DNA from: an uncultured Alistipes sp.
GTDB lineage: Bacteria > Bacteroidota > Bacteroidia > Bacteroidales > Rikenellaceae
Reading direction: 5' to 3'
Length of the DNA: 27,991 bases
Assembly: GCA_900546005.1 (NCBI GenBank)
Contig: URBJ01000021.1
Coordinates: forward strand, 1-27,991
The notes under the pieces are model-generated. The model saw nothing but the letters and a program-made list of their open reading frames with translations. It was not told the DNA's origin and ran no database searches. Positions 15,301-22,766 of this stretch are shown piece by piece (within the stretch, counting starts at the first letter, position 1; each line of letters opens with the position of its first letter). The translations under genes were made by a program, and so were the position numbers.

Positions 15301-15870
15301 ATGGATAGAAAGAGGAAATTGATCGTTGCTGTAACCGGAGCGAGCGGTTCGATTTACGCTCGGCTGTTGTGCGAGCGCCTGAGCCGGATCGAATCCGTGG
15401 GCGAGATTGCACTGATCGCTTCGGAGAACGGATCGCAGGTCGCTGTATTCGAGGACTCGGACGATTGGATGCGCGATCCACGTTTTACGCGGTACGATTG
15501 TGGAGAGATGTTTGCGCCGCCGGCTTCCGGTTCGGCTCGTTACGATGCGATGGTTGTGGTGCCCTGTTCGATGGGAACGGCAGGCCGAATAGCGGCGGGA
15601 ACTTCGGATAACCTGATTTGTCGCGCGGCGGACGTGATGCTCAAAGAGCGGAGAAGGCTGATTTTGGTCCCTCGTGAGGCTCCGATGAGTACGATTCATC
15701 TGCAGAACCTTCTGCGTCTTTCAGAGGCGGGAGCTATCGTTTGCCCCGCAGCACCTTCGTTTTATTCCTGTCCGGTCGATATAGAGTCTCTGTGTATGAC
15801 GATCGTCGAACGGATTCTTTCCCTCTTGGACATTGATACGCCCCGTTACGAGTGGAACGGGATTCATTAG
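15301..15870 (+). CDS. ubiX: Flavin prenyltransferase UbiX
   Basis: Makes prenylated FMN from FMN and dimethylallyl phosphate, the cofactor of UbiD-type decarboxylases. It is 189 aa, the usual length. The N-terminal flavin-binding motif TGASGSIYARLL, the central VVVPCSMGTAGRIAAGTSDN, the LVPREAPMSTIHLQNLLRL block and the C-terminal PAAPSFY are all UbiX signatures. I start it at ATG 15301 (MDRKRKLIVAV), 2 nt after the deacetylase stop, rather than at an in-frame codon 24 nt upstream inside that gene. No ubiD homologue or quinone gene is nearby, so the client decarboxylase must lie elsewhere. It is probably co-transcribed with the deacetylase, with no obvious functional link. Confidence 0.93.
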   Translation: MDRKRKLIVAVTGASGSIYARLLCERLSRIESVGEIALIASENGSQVAVFEDSDDWMRDPRFTRYDCGEMFAPPASGSARYDAMVVVPCSMGTAGRIAAGTSDNLICRAADVMLKERRRLILVPREAPMSTIHLQNLLRLSEAGAIVCPAAPSFYSCPVDIESLCMTIVERILSLLDIDTPRYEWNGIH

Positions 15871-15891
15871 CGTGCTTTCGCAAATAATTCT

Positions 15892-15899
15892 TATTTTTG
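15892..15899 (+). promoter_or_regulatory. -7 element upstream of ruvB
   Basis: TATTTTTG matches TAnnTTTG 20 nt before the ruvB ATG. No clear TTTG lies 19-21 nt upstream (TTAG is at the right distance), so this may be a weak promoter and ruvB may also be read from the ubiX transcript. Confidence 0.4.
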
Positions 15900-15919
15900 T
15901 CGGGTAAGAACCGACATCG

Positions 15920-16924
15920 ATGAAAGACATCCGGAATATAGAGACCGATTTGGACTTCGAGAATAAGATCCGTCCGCAGGATCTGAAAACGTTCAGCGGA
16001 CAGGATAAGATTATCGATAACCTGACGGTTTTCATCAAAGCGGCTTTGATGCGGGGAGAGGCGCTCGATCACGTCTTGTTGCACGGGCCTCCCGGCCTCG
16101 GGAAAACAACACTTGCCAATATTATCAGCAACGAGATGGGGGCCACCCTGAAGATGACCTCGGGACCGGTGCTCGATAAACCGGGCGATCTGGCCGGACT
16201 ATTGACCAATCTCGAGAGCGGCGATGTGCTCTTTATCGATGAGATTCACCGATTGAGCCCGATCGTTGAGGAGTATCTTTACTCGGCAATGGAGGACTAT
16301 AAGATCGACATCATGCTCGACAAGGGACCGAGTGCCCGTTCGATTCAGATCGAACTGAATCCTTTTACACTGATCGGAGCGACGACCCGGAGTGGTTTGC
16401 TGACCAGTCCGCTGCGTGCCCGTTTCGGTATCCAGTGTCATTTGGAGTATTACGACAGCAAGGTTCTGAGCGGTATTGTCAAGCGTTCGGCTTCGATTCT
16501 TCAGATTCCGATCGATGACGATGCGGCGCACGAAATCGCTTTGCGAAGTCGGGGTACTCCGCGAATTGCCAATGCCCTACTGCGGCGGGTTCGTGATTTT
16601 GCCATGGTCAAAGGCGGTGGACGGATCGACGTGAAAATCACGCGTTATGCGCTCGATGCGCTCAATATCGACTCGCGTGGACTCGACCGGATGGACAACA
16701 AGATCCTGACGACGATTATCGATAAATTTGGCGGTGGCCCGGTCGGGTTGGGTACGATTGCGACGGCAGTGAGCGAGGACGCGGGAACGATTGAGGAGGT
16801 TTATGAGCCGTTCCTGATCAAGGAGGGCTTCCTGAAGAGAACGCCCCGCGGACGTGAAGTTACCGAGTTGGCCTATACACACCTCGGTTTGGTTCCTCCG
16901 ACGCAGCAGAGTACCTTGTTTTAG
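15920..16924 (+). CDS. ruvB: Holliday junction branch migration helicase RuvB
   Basis: AAA+ motor that drives branch migration of Holliday junctions together with RuvA. It is 334 aa, full length. Walker A is GPPGLGKT (56-63), Walker B FIDEIH (105-110) and sensor I GATTRSG (153-159). The arginine-finger region TSPLRARFG follows, and the C-terminal winged-helix domain reads [17 protein letters not shown] then [13 protein letters not shown]. These blocks are near-invariant in bacterial RuvB. It has neither ruvA nor ruvC next to it. It lies 49 nt after ubiX with a candidate promoter in the gap and converges on the DUF3467 gene. I see no clear terminator in the 70-nt gap. Confidence 0.97.
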   Translation: MKDIRNIETDLDFENKIRPQDLKTFSGQDKIIDNLTVFIKAALMRGEALDHVLLHGPPGLGKTTLANIISNEMGATLKMTSGPVLDKPGDLAGLLTNLESGDVLFIDEIHRLSPIVEEYLYSAMEDYKIDIMLDKGPSARSIQIELNPFTLIGATTRSGLLTSPLRARFGIQCHLEYYDSKVLSGIVKRSASILQIPIDDDAAHEIALRSRGTPRIANALLRRVRDFAMVKGGGRIDVKITRYALDALNIDSRGLDRMDNKILTTIIDKFGGGPVGLGTIATAVSEDAGTIEEVYEPFLIKEGFLKRTPRGREVTELAYTHLGLVPPTQQSTLF

Positions 16925-16994
16925 ATCGGCAGATCGCTATAGAGAGACGCGTATAATGCTCAGCTCTCTCCGCGAGGGTTAATCTTTTGTATGT

Positions 16995-17318
16995 TTAGGC
17001 TTCTCCTGCAAGGAAATTCATTGTCAGATTGGCTTCGTCCGAAGGCAGGGTAGGAAGCTGTATCTTACCGACCAAGGCTTCGTAACGTTCGATGTTCTCT
17101 TGCAGGGAGAGGAGCAGGCGTTTGGCGTGTTCCGGAGCGAGTACGATGCGGCTCTTTACGCGCGCTTTCGACACCCCGGGCATCAGCCGTACGAAATCCA
17201 GAACGAATTCTGACGTTGAGTGCGAAATAACGACCAAATTGGAGTATTCGCCTTCGGCTACCGTATCGTCCAGTTCGAGGTCCAGCTCCTTATCTTTTGT
17301 AAAATCGGTTTTAATCAT
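16995..17318 (-). CDS. DUF3467 family protein
   Basis: A 107-aa acidic protein of unknown function. The segment NLVVISHSTSEFVLDFVRLMPG (about 27-48) followed by KARVKSRIVLAPEHAKRLL is characteristic of the DUF3467 family, which is common in Bacteroidota as a single-copy gene. The pattern resembles small beta-rich proteins that copy an antigen-like fold, but no activity is established. It lies 131 nt downstream of nrdJ on the same strand, separated by a very strong hairpin. A possible promoter inside that hairpin (TTTG 17406-17409, 22 nt, TAAATTTT 17376-17383) is poor in spacing. It has no signal peptide. Confidence 0.85.
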   Translation of the reverse strand: MIKTDFTKDKELDLELDDTVAEGEYSNLVVISHSTSEFVLDFVRLMPGVSKARVKSRIVLAPEHAKRLLLSLQENIERYEALVGKIQLPTLPSDEANLTMNFLAGEA

Positions 17319-17358
17319 TTGTACCGGATTAAATTAGGTTCTTGGGGATTTTCCCTCC

Positions 17359-17411
17359 GGTTTCGGGAAGGACGGAAAATTTATGAATCGGACTCCGTCT
17401 CTTCCCAAACC
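17359..17411. other. Large imperfect hairpin between nrdJ and the DUF3467 gene
   Basis: Arms GGTTT-C-GGGAAG-GACGGA and TCCGTC-T-CTTCCC-AAACC pair over 17 bp with only two single-base bulges, around a 17-nt loop. No T run follows on either strand, so it is not a standard terminator. It could be an RNA processing or stability element between two minus-strand genes, or the fold of a small RNA. Confidence 0.7.
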
Positions 17412-17449
17412 TGCGGGGAAACAGTTGCTTTTCCCGGTCTGTCGGGAGG

Positions 17450-20032
17450 CTATCCGCACTTGGAATAGCCGCAGCTCATACATACCGGACAGCTGTTTTG
17501 GTAGACCAAAGTCTCCTGTCCGCAATTCGGACATTTCTCTTTGGATTTTGTTCCGTTGGCAATATATTGTTTCAAGGCACGGGCAACACCGGTTTTCCAC
17601 GTATTGATGCTTTCGCTGTCCAACCGGAGCGATTCGATCAGCGTAACTACGTCCAGAATCGGCATACCGTTACGCAACACGCCCGAAATCAGCTTGGCAT
17701 AGTTCCAAAACTCCTTGTTAAACAATCTTGAGATTCCTCCGATGGTATTGGTATAACCGTATTTGTCTTTGTATTGGAAGTCATATCGTTTGGTGCCGTC
17801 CGGTTCCTTGACTTTGAGAATAACGCCCTTTTTGATCTTTTTCGGGATAAACATGGCGTCCTCCTCCATCTTACCGGTGAAAATCTCATACGGGCGGTCG
17901 TTGTAGATGCCGACGAAGGCGATCCAATCCTCGTCTCCGTTCTTGAACCGAACGATGTCGGCGGCCAGTTCGATCGGGCGTTTCAAAGGAGGACGATACC
18001 CGTCGGCGCTCATCGGCGCTCCCTCTTCTGTTTTGGCCTGTTTTTTCTTTTTCTTCTCTACCAGGACTCCGTCTCGCGAACCGTCCCGATAGACCGTAAC
18101 CCCTTTGCAGCCATACTCCCATGCCGTCAGATAGACCTTTCCGACCATCTCTTCGGAGATGGAGTTCGGCAGGTTGACCGTAACGGAGATCGAGTGGTCC
18201 ACCCACTTCTGGATGGCACCCTGCATCTTCACCTTATTGACCCAGTCGATGTCGTTTGCAGTGGCCTTATAGTAGGGTGATTTGGCAACCAAGGCGTCGA
18301 TTTCGGCTTGTGACATGTTTTTGACCTCATCGACATTGTAGCCGTTGACCTCGAGCCATACGAGGAACTTGTGGTGGAATACATTGTATTCTTCCCATGA
18401 GTCGCCCACTTCGTCTACAAAGGTTACCCTTACATCCTTGTCGCTCGGGTTTACCTTCCGACGGCGGGTATATACCGGCCGGAATACGGGTTCGATACCC
18501 GATGTGGTTTGGGACATCAGGCTGGTGGTTCCCGTAGGCGCGATCGTCAGGATGGCGATATTGCGTCGTCCATACTGAACCATATCGTCGTAGAGTGCCG
18601 GATCGGCCTCCTTGATACGGAGAATCATCGGGTTGTTCTTCTCCCGTTCGGCATCGTAGATCGGGAATGCTCCGCGCTCTTTGGCCATCTCTACCGAAGC
18701 CCGATAGGCCGCCAGAGCCAAAGTCTTCTGGATCTTGACGGCGAAGTCGATCGCCTCTTCGGTTCCGTATCGGTAGCCTAAAGCGGCCAGCATATCGCCT
18801 TCGGCCGTAATGCCTAAACCTGTGCGACGACCTTGTATCGCTTTCTCTTTAATCTTTTCCCAGAGTTCCAGTTCGACGCGACGGATGTCTGCATCTTCAG
18901 GATCGCCCTGAATCTTTTTGATGATGGCATCTACCTTTTCAAGCTCAAGATCGATGATATCGTCCATCATCCGCATGGCTGCGTTGACGTGTTTCTTGAA
19001 TTTCTCGAAGTTGAACGAAGCCTCGGCGGTAAATGGTTTATCGACGTATCCATAGAGGTTGATAGCCAACAACCGGCAGCTGTCGTAGGGGCAGAGCGGA
19101 ATCTCGCCGCACGGATTGGTCGATACGGTGCGGAATCCCAAATCGGCATAGCAGTCGGGGATCGACTCCCGAATGACCGTATCCCAGAAGAGTACACCGG
19201 GTTCAGCTGATTTCCATGCGTTGTGGACAATCTTGCCCCACAGAGCCCGGGCGTCGATGTCTCTTTCGTACATCGGTTTATCCGAATCGATCGGGAATTG
19301 CTGATGATATTTGCCGCCCTTGATCACCGTCTGCATGAATTCGTCGTCGATTTTTATCGAGACATTGGCTCCGGTAACCTTTCCGGTTTCGACCTTGGCG
19401 TCGATAAAGTTTTCCGCATCGGGATGTTTGATCGACAGGGAGAGCATCAGGGCGCCCCGGCGTCCATCTTGAGCCACCTCGCGGGTCGAATTGGAGTAAC
19501 GTTCCATGAAGGGTACGATACCGGTCGAAGTCAGTGCGCTGTTCAGCACGGGACTTCCGGTCGGACGGATGTGCGAGAGGTCATGTCCTACGCCCCCGCG
19601 ACGTTTCATAAGTTGTACCTGCTCTTCGTCGATGCGGATGATTCCTCCGTAGGAATCGGCCGGATGGCGGTGTCCGATCACGAAACAGTTCGACAGCGAG
19701 GCGATCTGCAGGTTATTGCCGATACCGGTCATCGGGCCGCCTTGAGGAATCAGATAGCGGAATCCTTTCAGTAAATCATAGACCTCTTCGGCAGACATTG
19801 GATTGGGATACCGTTTTTCGATCCGTTCGATTTCCGAAGCGATCCGGTGGTGCATTTGTTCGGGAGATTTTTCGTACAGATTGCCCATGGAATCTTTCAA
19901 GGCATACTTGCTTACCCACACCGTAGCGGCGAGGTCATCTCCTTTAAAATATTTTTTCGCTTCTTCTACCGCGTCGGCATACTGATAAACGGTCATGTTT
20001 GTGGTCCCGTTGTTCTGTTTTACGTCTGACAT
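17450..20032 (-). CDS. nrdJ: Adenosylcobalamin-dependent ribonucleoside reductase (class II)
   Basis: Reduces ribonucleotides to deoxyribonucleotides with adenosylcobalamin as radical source, with or without oxygen. It is 860 aa. The active site is complete: Cys116 (ASLSNCFVIG), the N-x-C-x-E loop NPCGE with Asn306, Cys308 (thiyl site) and Glu310, and Cys319 eleven residues on, the spacing seen in class II enzymes. MKRRGGVGHDLSHIRPTGSP and the APTGTTSLMSQTTSGIEP block are further hallmarks. A lysine-rich linker near 645-660 joins the core to a C-terminal part that ends in a zinc-ribbon-like cluster (CPNCG at 834-838, then CPVCMSCGYSKCG at 848-860), the likely redox tail. No N-terminal ATP cone is visible. 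No cobalamin riboswitch is visible in its leader. folB precedes it by 150 nt. Confidence 0.95.
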   Translation of the reverse strand: MSDVKQNNGTTNMTVYQYADAVEEAKKYFKGDDLAATVWVSKYALKDSMGNLYEKSPEQMHHRIASEIERIEKRYPNPMSAEEVYDLLKGFRYLIPQGGPMTGIGNNLQIASLSNCFVIGHRHPADSYGGIIRIDEEQVQLMKRRGGVGHDLSHIRPTGSPVLNSALTSTGIVPFMERYSNSTREVAQDGRRGALMLSLSIKHPDAENFIDAKVETGKVTGANVSIKIDDEFMQTVIKGGKYHQQFPIDSDKPMYERDIDARALWGKIVHNAWKSAEPGVLFWDTVIRESIPDCYADLGFRTVSTNPCGEIPLCPYDSCRLLAINLYGYVDKPFTAEASFNFEKFKKHVNAAMRMMDDIIDLELEKVDAIIKKIQGDPEDADIRRVELELWEKIKEKAIQGRRTGLGITAEGDMLAALGYRYGTEEAIDFAVKIQKTLALAAYRASVEMAKERGAFPIYDAEREKNNPMILRIKEADPALYDDMVQYGRRNIAILTIAPTGTTSLMSQTTSGIEPVFRPVYTRRRKVNPSDKDVRVTFVDEVGDSWEEYNVFHHKFLVWLEVNGYNVDEVKNMSQAEIDALVAKSPYYKATANDIDWVNKVKMQGAIQKWVDHSISVTVNLPNSISEEMVGKVYLTAWEYGCKGVTVYRDGSRDGVLVEKKKKKQAKTEEGAPMSADGYRPPLKRPIELAADIVRFKNGDEDWIAFVGIYNDRPYEIFTGKMEEDAMFIPKKIKKGVILKVKEPDGTKRYDFQYKDKYGYTNTIGGISRLFNKEFWNYAKLISGVLRNGMPILDVVTLIESLRLDSESINTWKTGVARALKQYIANGTKSKEKCPNCGQETLVYQNSCPVCMSCGYSKCG

Positions 20033-20060
20033 GATTTACAATTCCTCAGTTAATTCTATC

Positions 20061-20088
20061 GACTCATCCGCTATCGCGGCGGTGAGTC
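20061..20088 (-). other. Leader hairpin upstream of nrdJ
   Basis: GACTCA-T-CCGC and GCGG-TGAGTC form a 10-bp stem with one bulged T and a 7-nt loop. It lies about 30-55 nt upstream of the nrdJ ATG, so it would sit near the 5' end of the mRNA if the candidate promoter at 20102-20131 is used. No T run follows, so it is a leader structure rather than a terminator. Confidence 0.6.
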
Positions 20089-20101
20089 TGAAATTCCACT
20101 A

Positions 20102-20131
20102 CAAGATTACGAACTCTTCTTGTCATGCAAA
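20102..20131 (-). promoter_or_regulatory. Candidate promoter of nrdJ
   Basis: On the minus strand TTTG (20128-20131), 18 nt, then TAATCTTG (20102-20109), which has one mismatch from TAnnTTTG. The spacing is 1 nt below the usual range. It lies in the folB-nrdJ gap and would give a leader of about 65 nt. Confidence 0.4.
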
Positions 20132-20182
20132 AGAGGGGTGTTCGAATCTTATCAATATTTTATTAACACTTTATGTAAAAAG

Positions 20183-20539
20183 TTATTTTTCAAGGGTTAC
20201 CGAAACCTTCCTGATTTTTCCTCCGAGGGGAGGGGCTATTTTGGAGATTTTGACCCGAACGTACTGACTTTGTGGAAACCGGCAGTAGATGGCGTCGATG
20301 ACCCTTTGGGCCACATGTTCCAGAATGTGCGATTCAATCTTCATTTCGTCGCGGACGGTTTCGTATACGGAGAGGTAGTTGATCGTGTCGTTCACGTTAT
20401 CGCTGGCAGCCGGAAGCGAGAGGTCGGCTTTGATCGTAACGTTCACCAAGAAACGATTTCCTACGATTCGTTCAAGCGGATAGCAGCCGTGAAAGGCCCT
20501 GAACTCCATCTCTTCTAATTCTATGATGCCTAAATTCAC
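20183..20539 (-). CDS. folB: Dihydroneopterin aldolase
   Basis: Converts 7,8-dihydroneopterin to 6-hydroxymethyl-dihydropterin and glycolaldehyde in folate synthesis. It is 118 aa, the normal size for this small octameric enzyme. The conserved pieces are FRAFHGCYPLER (about 13-24), GNRFLVNV, the acidic NDTINYLSVYETVRDEM segment, ESHILEHVAQRVIDAI carrying the pterin-binding glutamate, and VRVKISKIAPPLGGKIRKVSVTLEK with the family's conserved lysine. It lies between the tmk terminator and nrdJ. A weak -7-like CAAAGATC (minus GATCTTTG, 20567-20574) is the only promoter hint. Readthrough into nrdJ is possible; folate supply and ribonucleotide reduction both feed DNA precursor synthesis. Confidence 0.92.
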   Translation of the reverse strand: MNLGIIELEEMEFRAFHGCYPLERIVGNRFLVNVTIKADLSLPAASDNVNDTINYLSVYETVRDEMKIESHILEHVAQRVIDAIYCRFPQSQYVRVKISKIAPPLGGKIRKVSVTLEK

Positions 20540-20710
20540 AATCGTTTATTTTTTATATTACTATTACAAAGATCGGAATAACCCTGTTTCGGAATTTGGC
20601 CGGCAGGAAAATTTTATCGACATTTTATCGGCAAAAGAAACAAGACGTCCCGAACGGATAGAGTGAAGGATATCTTTTACCGGGTCATACAGAGCGATAT
20701 AAAGAGGGTA

Positions 20711-20757
20711 TAAAAAAAGAGTAGCATAAATATCGGTTGTGAGATATCTATGCTACT
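20711..20757 (-). terminator. Terminator after tmk (end of the suf-tmk operon)
   Basis: On the minus strand AGTAGCATA and TATGCTACT pair over 9 bp, continue after one mismatch with 5 further pairs (GATAT/ATATC) and close an 8-nt loop. The hairpin is followed by CTCTTTTTTT. It lies 58 nt past the tmk stop codon. The rest of the tmk-folB gap (20540-20710) holds no gene that I can support. Confidence 0.9.
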
Positions 20758-20814
20758 AAAACCACAGGGGGTTGTTTCGCAGTATAGCGAAGTACTTTGT
20801 AAGCCGGCCTTAAT

Positions 20815-21504
20815 TTACCGTACGGGAAGAAGAGGTTTGACCTCCGCTTCGATACGGGTGAAGATCGTTTCGGGAGGAAGCATTCCTCCGTCAGAGCCTA
20901 CGCACGACACAATGCGGAATCGGTCGTCATACGCCGTTTGGGCCAGATAGACTTCGCGGACGCGCTGTTGAAGCGTCAGGGAGGCTTCGTGAATGTCCTG
21001 TCGGCCGTGCAGATATTCGCGGTCAGCACCCTGTCGGTTCTCCTCCAACTTCCGACGGGTGAAATCGAACGGAACATCCAAAAAGATCGAGACATCGGGA
21101 CGTGGAATCCGGTGGTAGCCGTACTCTAAATCGACGATCCAGTCGCGCAGCTTTTTTTGCTCTTCATGATCCGAAATTTTTGCACACTGATAGGCTACAT
21201 TCGAATATACATAGCGATCGAGAATGACGCATTTGCCTGCATCTAACCAGTTCCGAATCATTGGGGCAGCATCGGCCCGGTCGCCGGCATAGAGTAGTGC
21301 TACGATGTAGGGATCGACCACTCCGACCTCTCCCAATTCGCCCCGAAGAAATCGGGCGATCAACTCTCCGTATATCGGAGCGTCGAAGCGGGGAAAGTGG
21401 AGGTATTCATAACCGATGCCGCAGGAGGCTAACATCTGCTGCAACTTGTTGACTTGTGTCGATTTTCCGGCTCCGTCGAGCCCTTCCAGAACGATTAAGG
21501 CCAT
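20815..21504 (-). CDS. tmk: Thymidylate kinase
   Basis: Phosphorylates dTMP to dTDP with ATP. It is 229 aa from the ATG at 21502-21504 (MALIVLEGLDGAGKST). The P-loop is GLDGAGKS (8-15), the DR(Y) motif is ILDRYVYSN and the lid region is REYLHGRQDIHE. The frame is open upstream to 21774, but that part is antisense to sufS and the P-loop normally starts within the first ten residues, so the shorter start is right. It lies 38 nt downstream of sufS and ends at a strong terminator, so it is probably the last gene of the suf transcript. The link to Fe-S assembly looks like simple operon sharing rather than a pathway link. Confidence 0.93.
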   Translation of the reverse strand: MALIVLEGLDGAGKSTQVNKLQQMLASCGIGYEYLHFPRFDAPIYGELIARFLRGELGEVGVVDPYIVALLYAGDRADAAPMIRNWLDAGKCVILDRYVYSNVAYQCAKISDHEEQKKLRDWIVDLEYGYHRIPRPDVSIFLDVPFDFTRRKLEENRQGADREYLHGRQDIHEASLTLQQRVREVYLAQTAYDDRFRIVSCVGSDGGMLPPETIFTRIEAEVKPLLPVR

Positions 21505-21542
21505 GATCTTGGGGAATAGCAGTTCAAATAAAATCTTTTGGG

Positions 21543-22766
21543 TTATGCGCGAAGCATGTGCAGGGCTCGGGTAACTCCTTCGGCCAGACGGTCCACTTCT
21601 TCGCGCGTATTGTAGAAAGCAAACGATGCACGGGCCATCGAGGTGATCCCATAGTGGGTCATGACCGGTTCTGCGCAGTGGGTTCCGGTCCGGATGGCGA
21701 TGCCCAGCTTGTCGAGGATGACCCCGATGTCGTAGGGATGGACGCCCTCTGCTCCGAACGATACGATGCTGCACTTGTCGGGCTGGGTTCCGTAGATCCG
21801 TAAATCGTCGATCGCCCCCAGCTGTTGTTCGGCATAATCCTTCAACATGGTTTCATACGCTGTCGCAGCGTGAAGATCGAGGCCGTTCAGAAAACCGATA
21901 GCCTCTGCGAGACCGATGGCTCCGATGTAGTTGGTGGTTCCCGCTTCGAACTTGAGCGGCAGTTCGGCATAGGTCGTTCCCGAGAAGGAGACGGTTCCGA
22001 CCATATCGCCTCCTCCCATGAACGGGGGCATCTCGTCGAGCAGTCGCTCCTTGCCGTAGAGTACACCGATACCGGTCGGCCCATATAGCTTGTGTCCCGA
22101 GAAGGCGTAGAAGTCACAATCCAACTCCTGTACGTTCACCCCACCGTGTACAACACCCTGACATCCGTCGACAAGGACCGGAACTCCTGCAGCATGGGCC
22201 GTTTCGATCACTTTCTTCAGATCGGGACAGGTACCCAGTACGTTTGAGGCTTGGGTGATGCAGACAATACGTGTCCGGTTGTCGATCAGTTGATCGAGCG
22301 TTTCGATCTTTAGCCGTCCGTCGTCATCGAAAGGGATAACCCGGAGCTCCGCTCCTTTCCGTCCGCAGATCAGCTGCCACGGGACGATGTTGGAGTGGTG
22401 CTCCATTTCGGTGGTGATGACGTTGTCTCCCGCTCCGATAAAGCGCTCTCCGAAGCTGTAAGCCACCGTGTTGATCGAGGCGGTCGCTCCTGCGGTAAAT
22501 ACGATCTCTCGGGTTGAACCGGCTCCGATAAAGTCGGCTACGGCACGACGTGCCGCTTCGTACTCCTCCGTGCAGACTTCGCTCATGTAGTGGGCGCCCC
22601 GATGAACGTTGGCGTTCATTTCCCGATGCATTCGGTCGATCTTGTCGATGACGCAGCGGGGCTTTTGGGCCGTTGCTCCATTGTCGAGGTAGGCCAGTGG
22701 CTTTCCGTACACCTGCCGGGAGAGAACGGGAAACTCCTCTCGTATTTTTTCTACATTCCAGTCCAT
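21543..22766 (-). CDS. sufS: Cysteine desulfurase SufS
   Basis: PLP enzyme that takes sulfur from cysteine for Fe-S cluster assembly on SufBCD. It is 407 aa, full length. The PLP lysine is Lys226 in AFSGHKLYGP, His124 lies in TEMEHHSN, and the active-site cysteine is Cys364 in RTGTHCAEP, a type II (SufS) loop. The segment VDGCQGVVH carries Cys where many homologues have Ala. Its ATG overlaps the sufD stop by one base (TAATG), so the two are translationally coupled. No sufE or sufU gene is visible in the window, so the sulfur transfer partner must lie elsewhere or SufS hands sulfur directly. Confidence 0.95.
   Translation of the reverse strand: MDWNVEKIREEFPVLSRQVYGKPLAYLDNGATAQKPRCVIDKIDRMHREMNANVHRGAHYMSEVCTEEYEAARRAVADFIGAGSTREIVFTAGATASINTVAYSFGERFIGAGDNVITTEMEHHSNIVPWQLICGRKGAELRVIPFDDDGRLKIETLDQLIDNRTRIVCITQASNVLGTCPDLKKVIETAHAAGVPVLVDGCQGVVHGGVNVQELDCDFYAFSGHKLYGPTGIGVLYGKERLLDEMPPFMGGGDMVGTVSFSGTTYAELPLKFEAGTTNYIGAIGLAEAIGFLNGLDLHAATAYETMLKDYAEQQLGAIDDLRIYGTQPDKCSIVSFGAEGVHPYDIGVILDKLGIAIRTGTHCAEPVMTHYGITSMARASFAFYNTREEVDRLAEGVTRALHMLRA

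Noticed and set aside
17359..17411. Hairpin after nrdJ as an intrinsic terminator
   Set aside because: Neither strand has a T run after the stem, so I list it as an unexplained hairpin instead.
20101..20155. tRNA-like TTCGAAT loop in the folB-nrdJ gap
   Set aside because: The five bases on each side do not pair as a T stem, no acceptor or D arm can be formed, and the only nearby stem (CTCTT/AAGAG) has a 12-nt loop. Not a tRNA.
20033..20182. Cobalamin riboswitch upstream of nrdJ
   Set aside because: No B12-box-like sequence is visible on the minus strand, and the gap is short for the class. A covariance search would settle it.
21505..21774. Longer start for thymidylate kinase
   Set aside because: The extension overlaps sufS in another frame, and the P-loop would then be about 100 residues from the N terminus. 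The ATG at 21502-21504 places it at residue 8.
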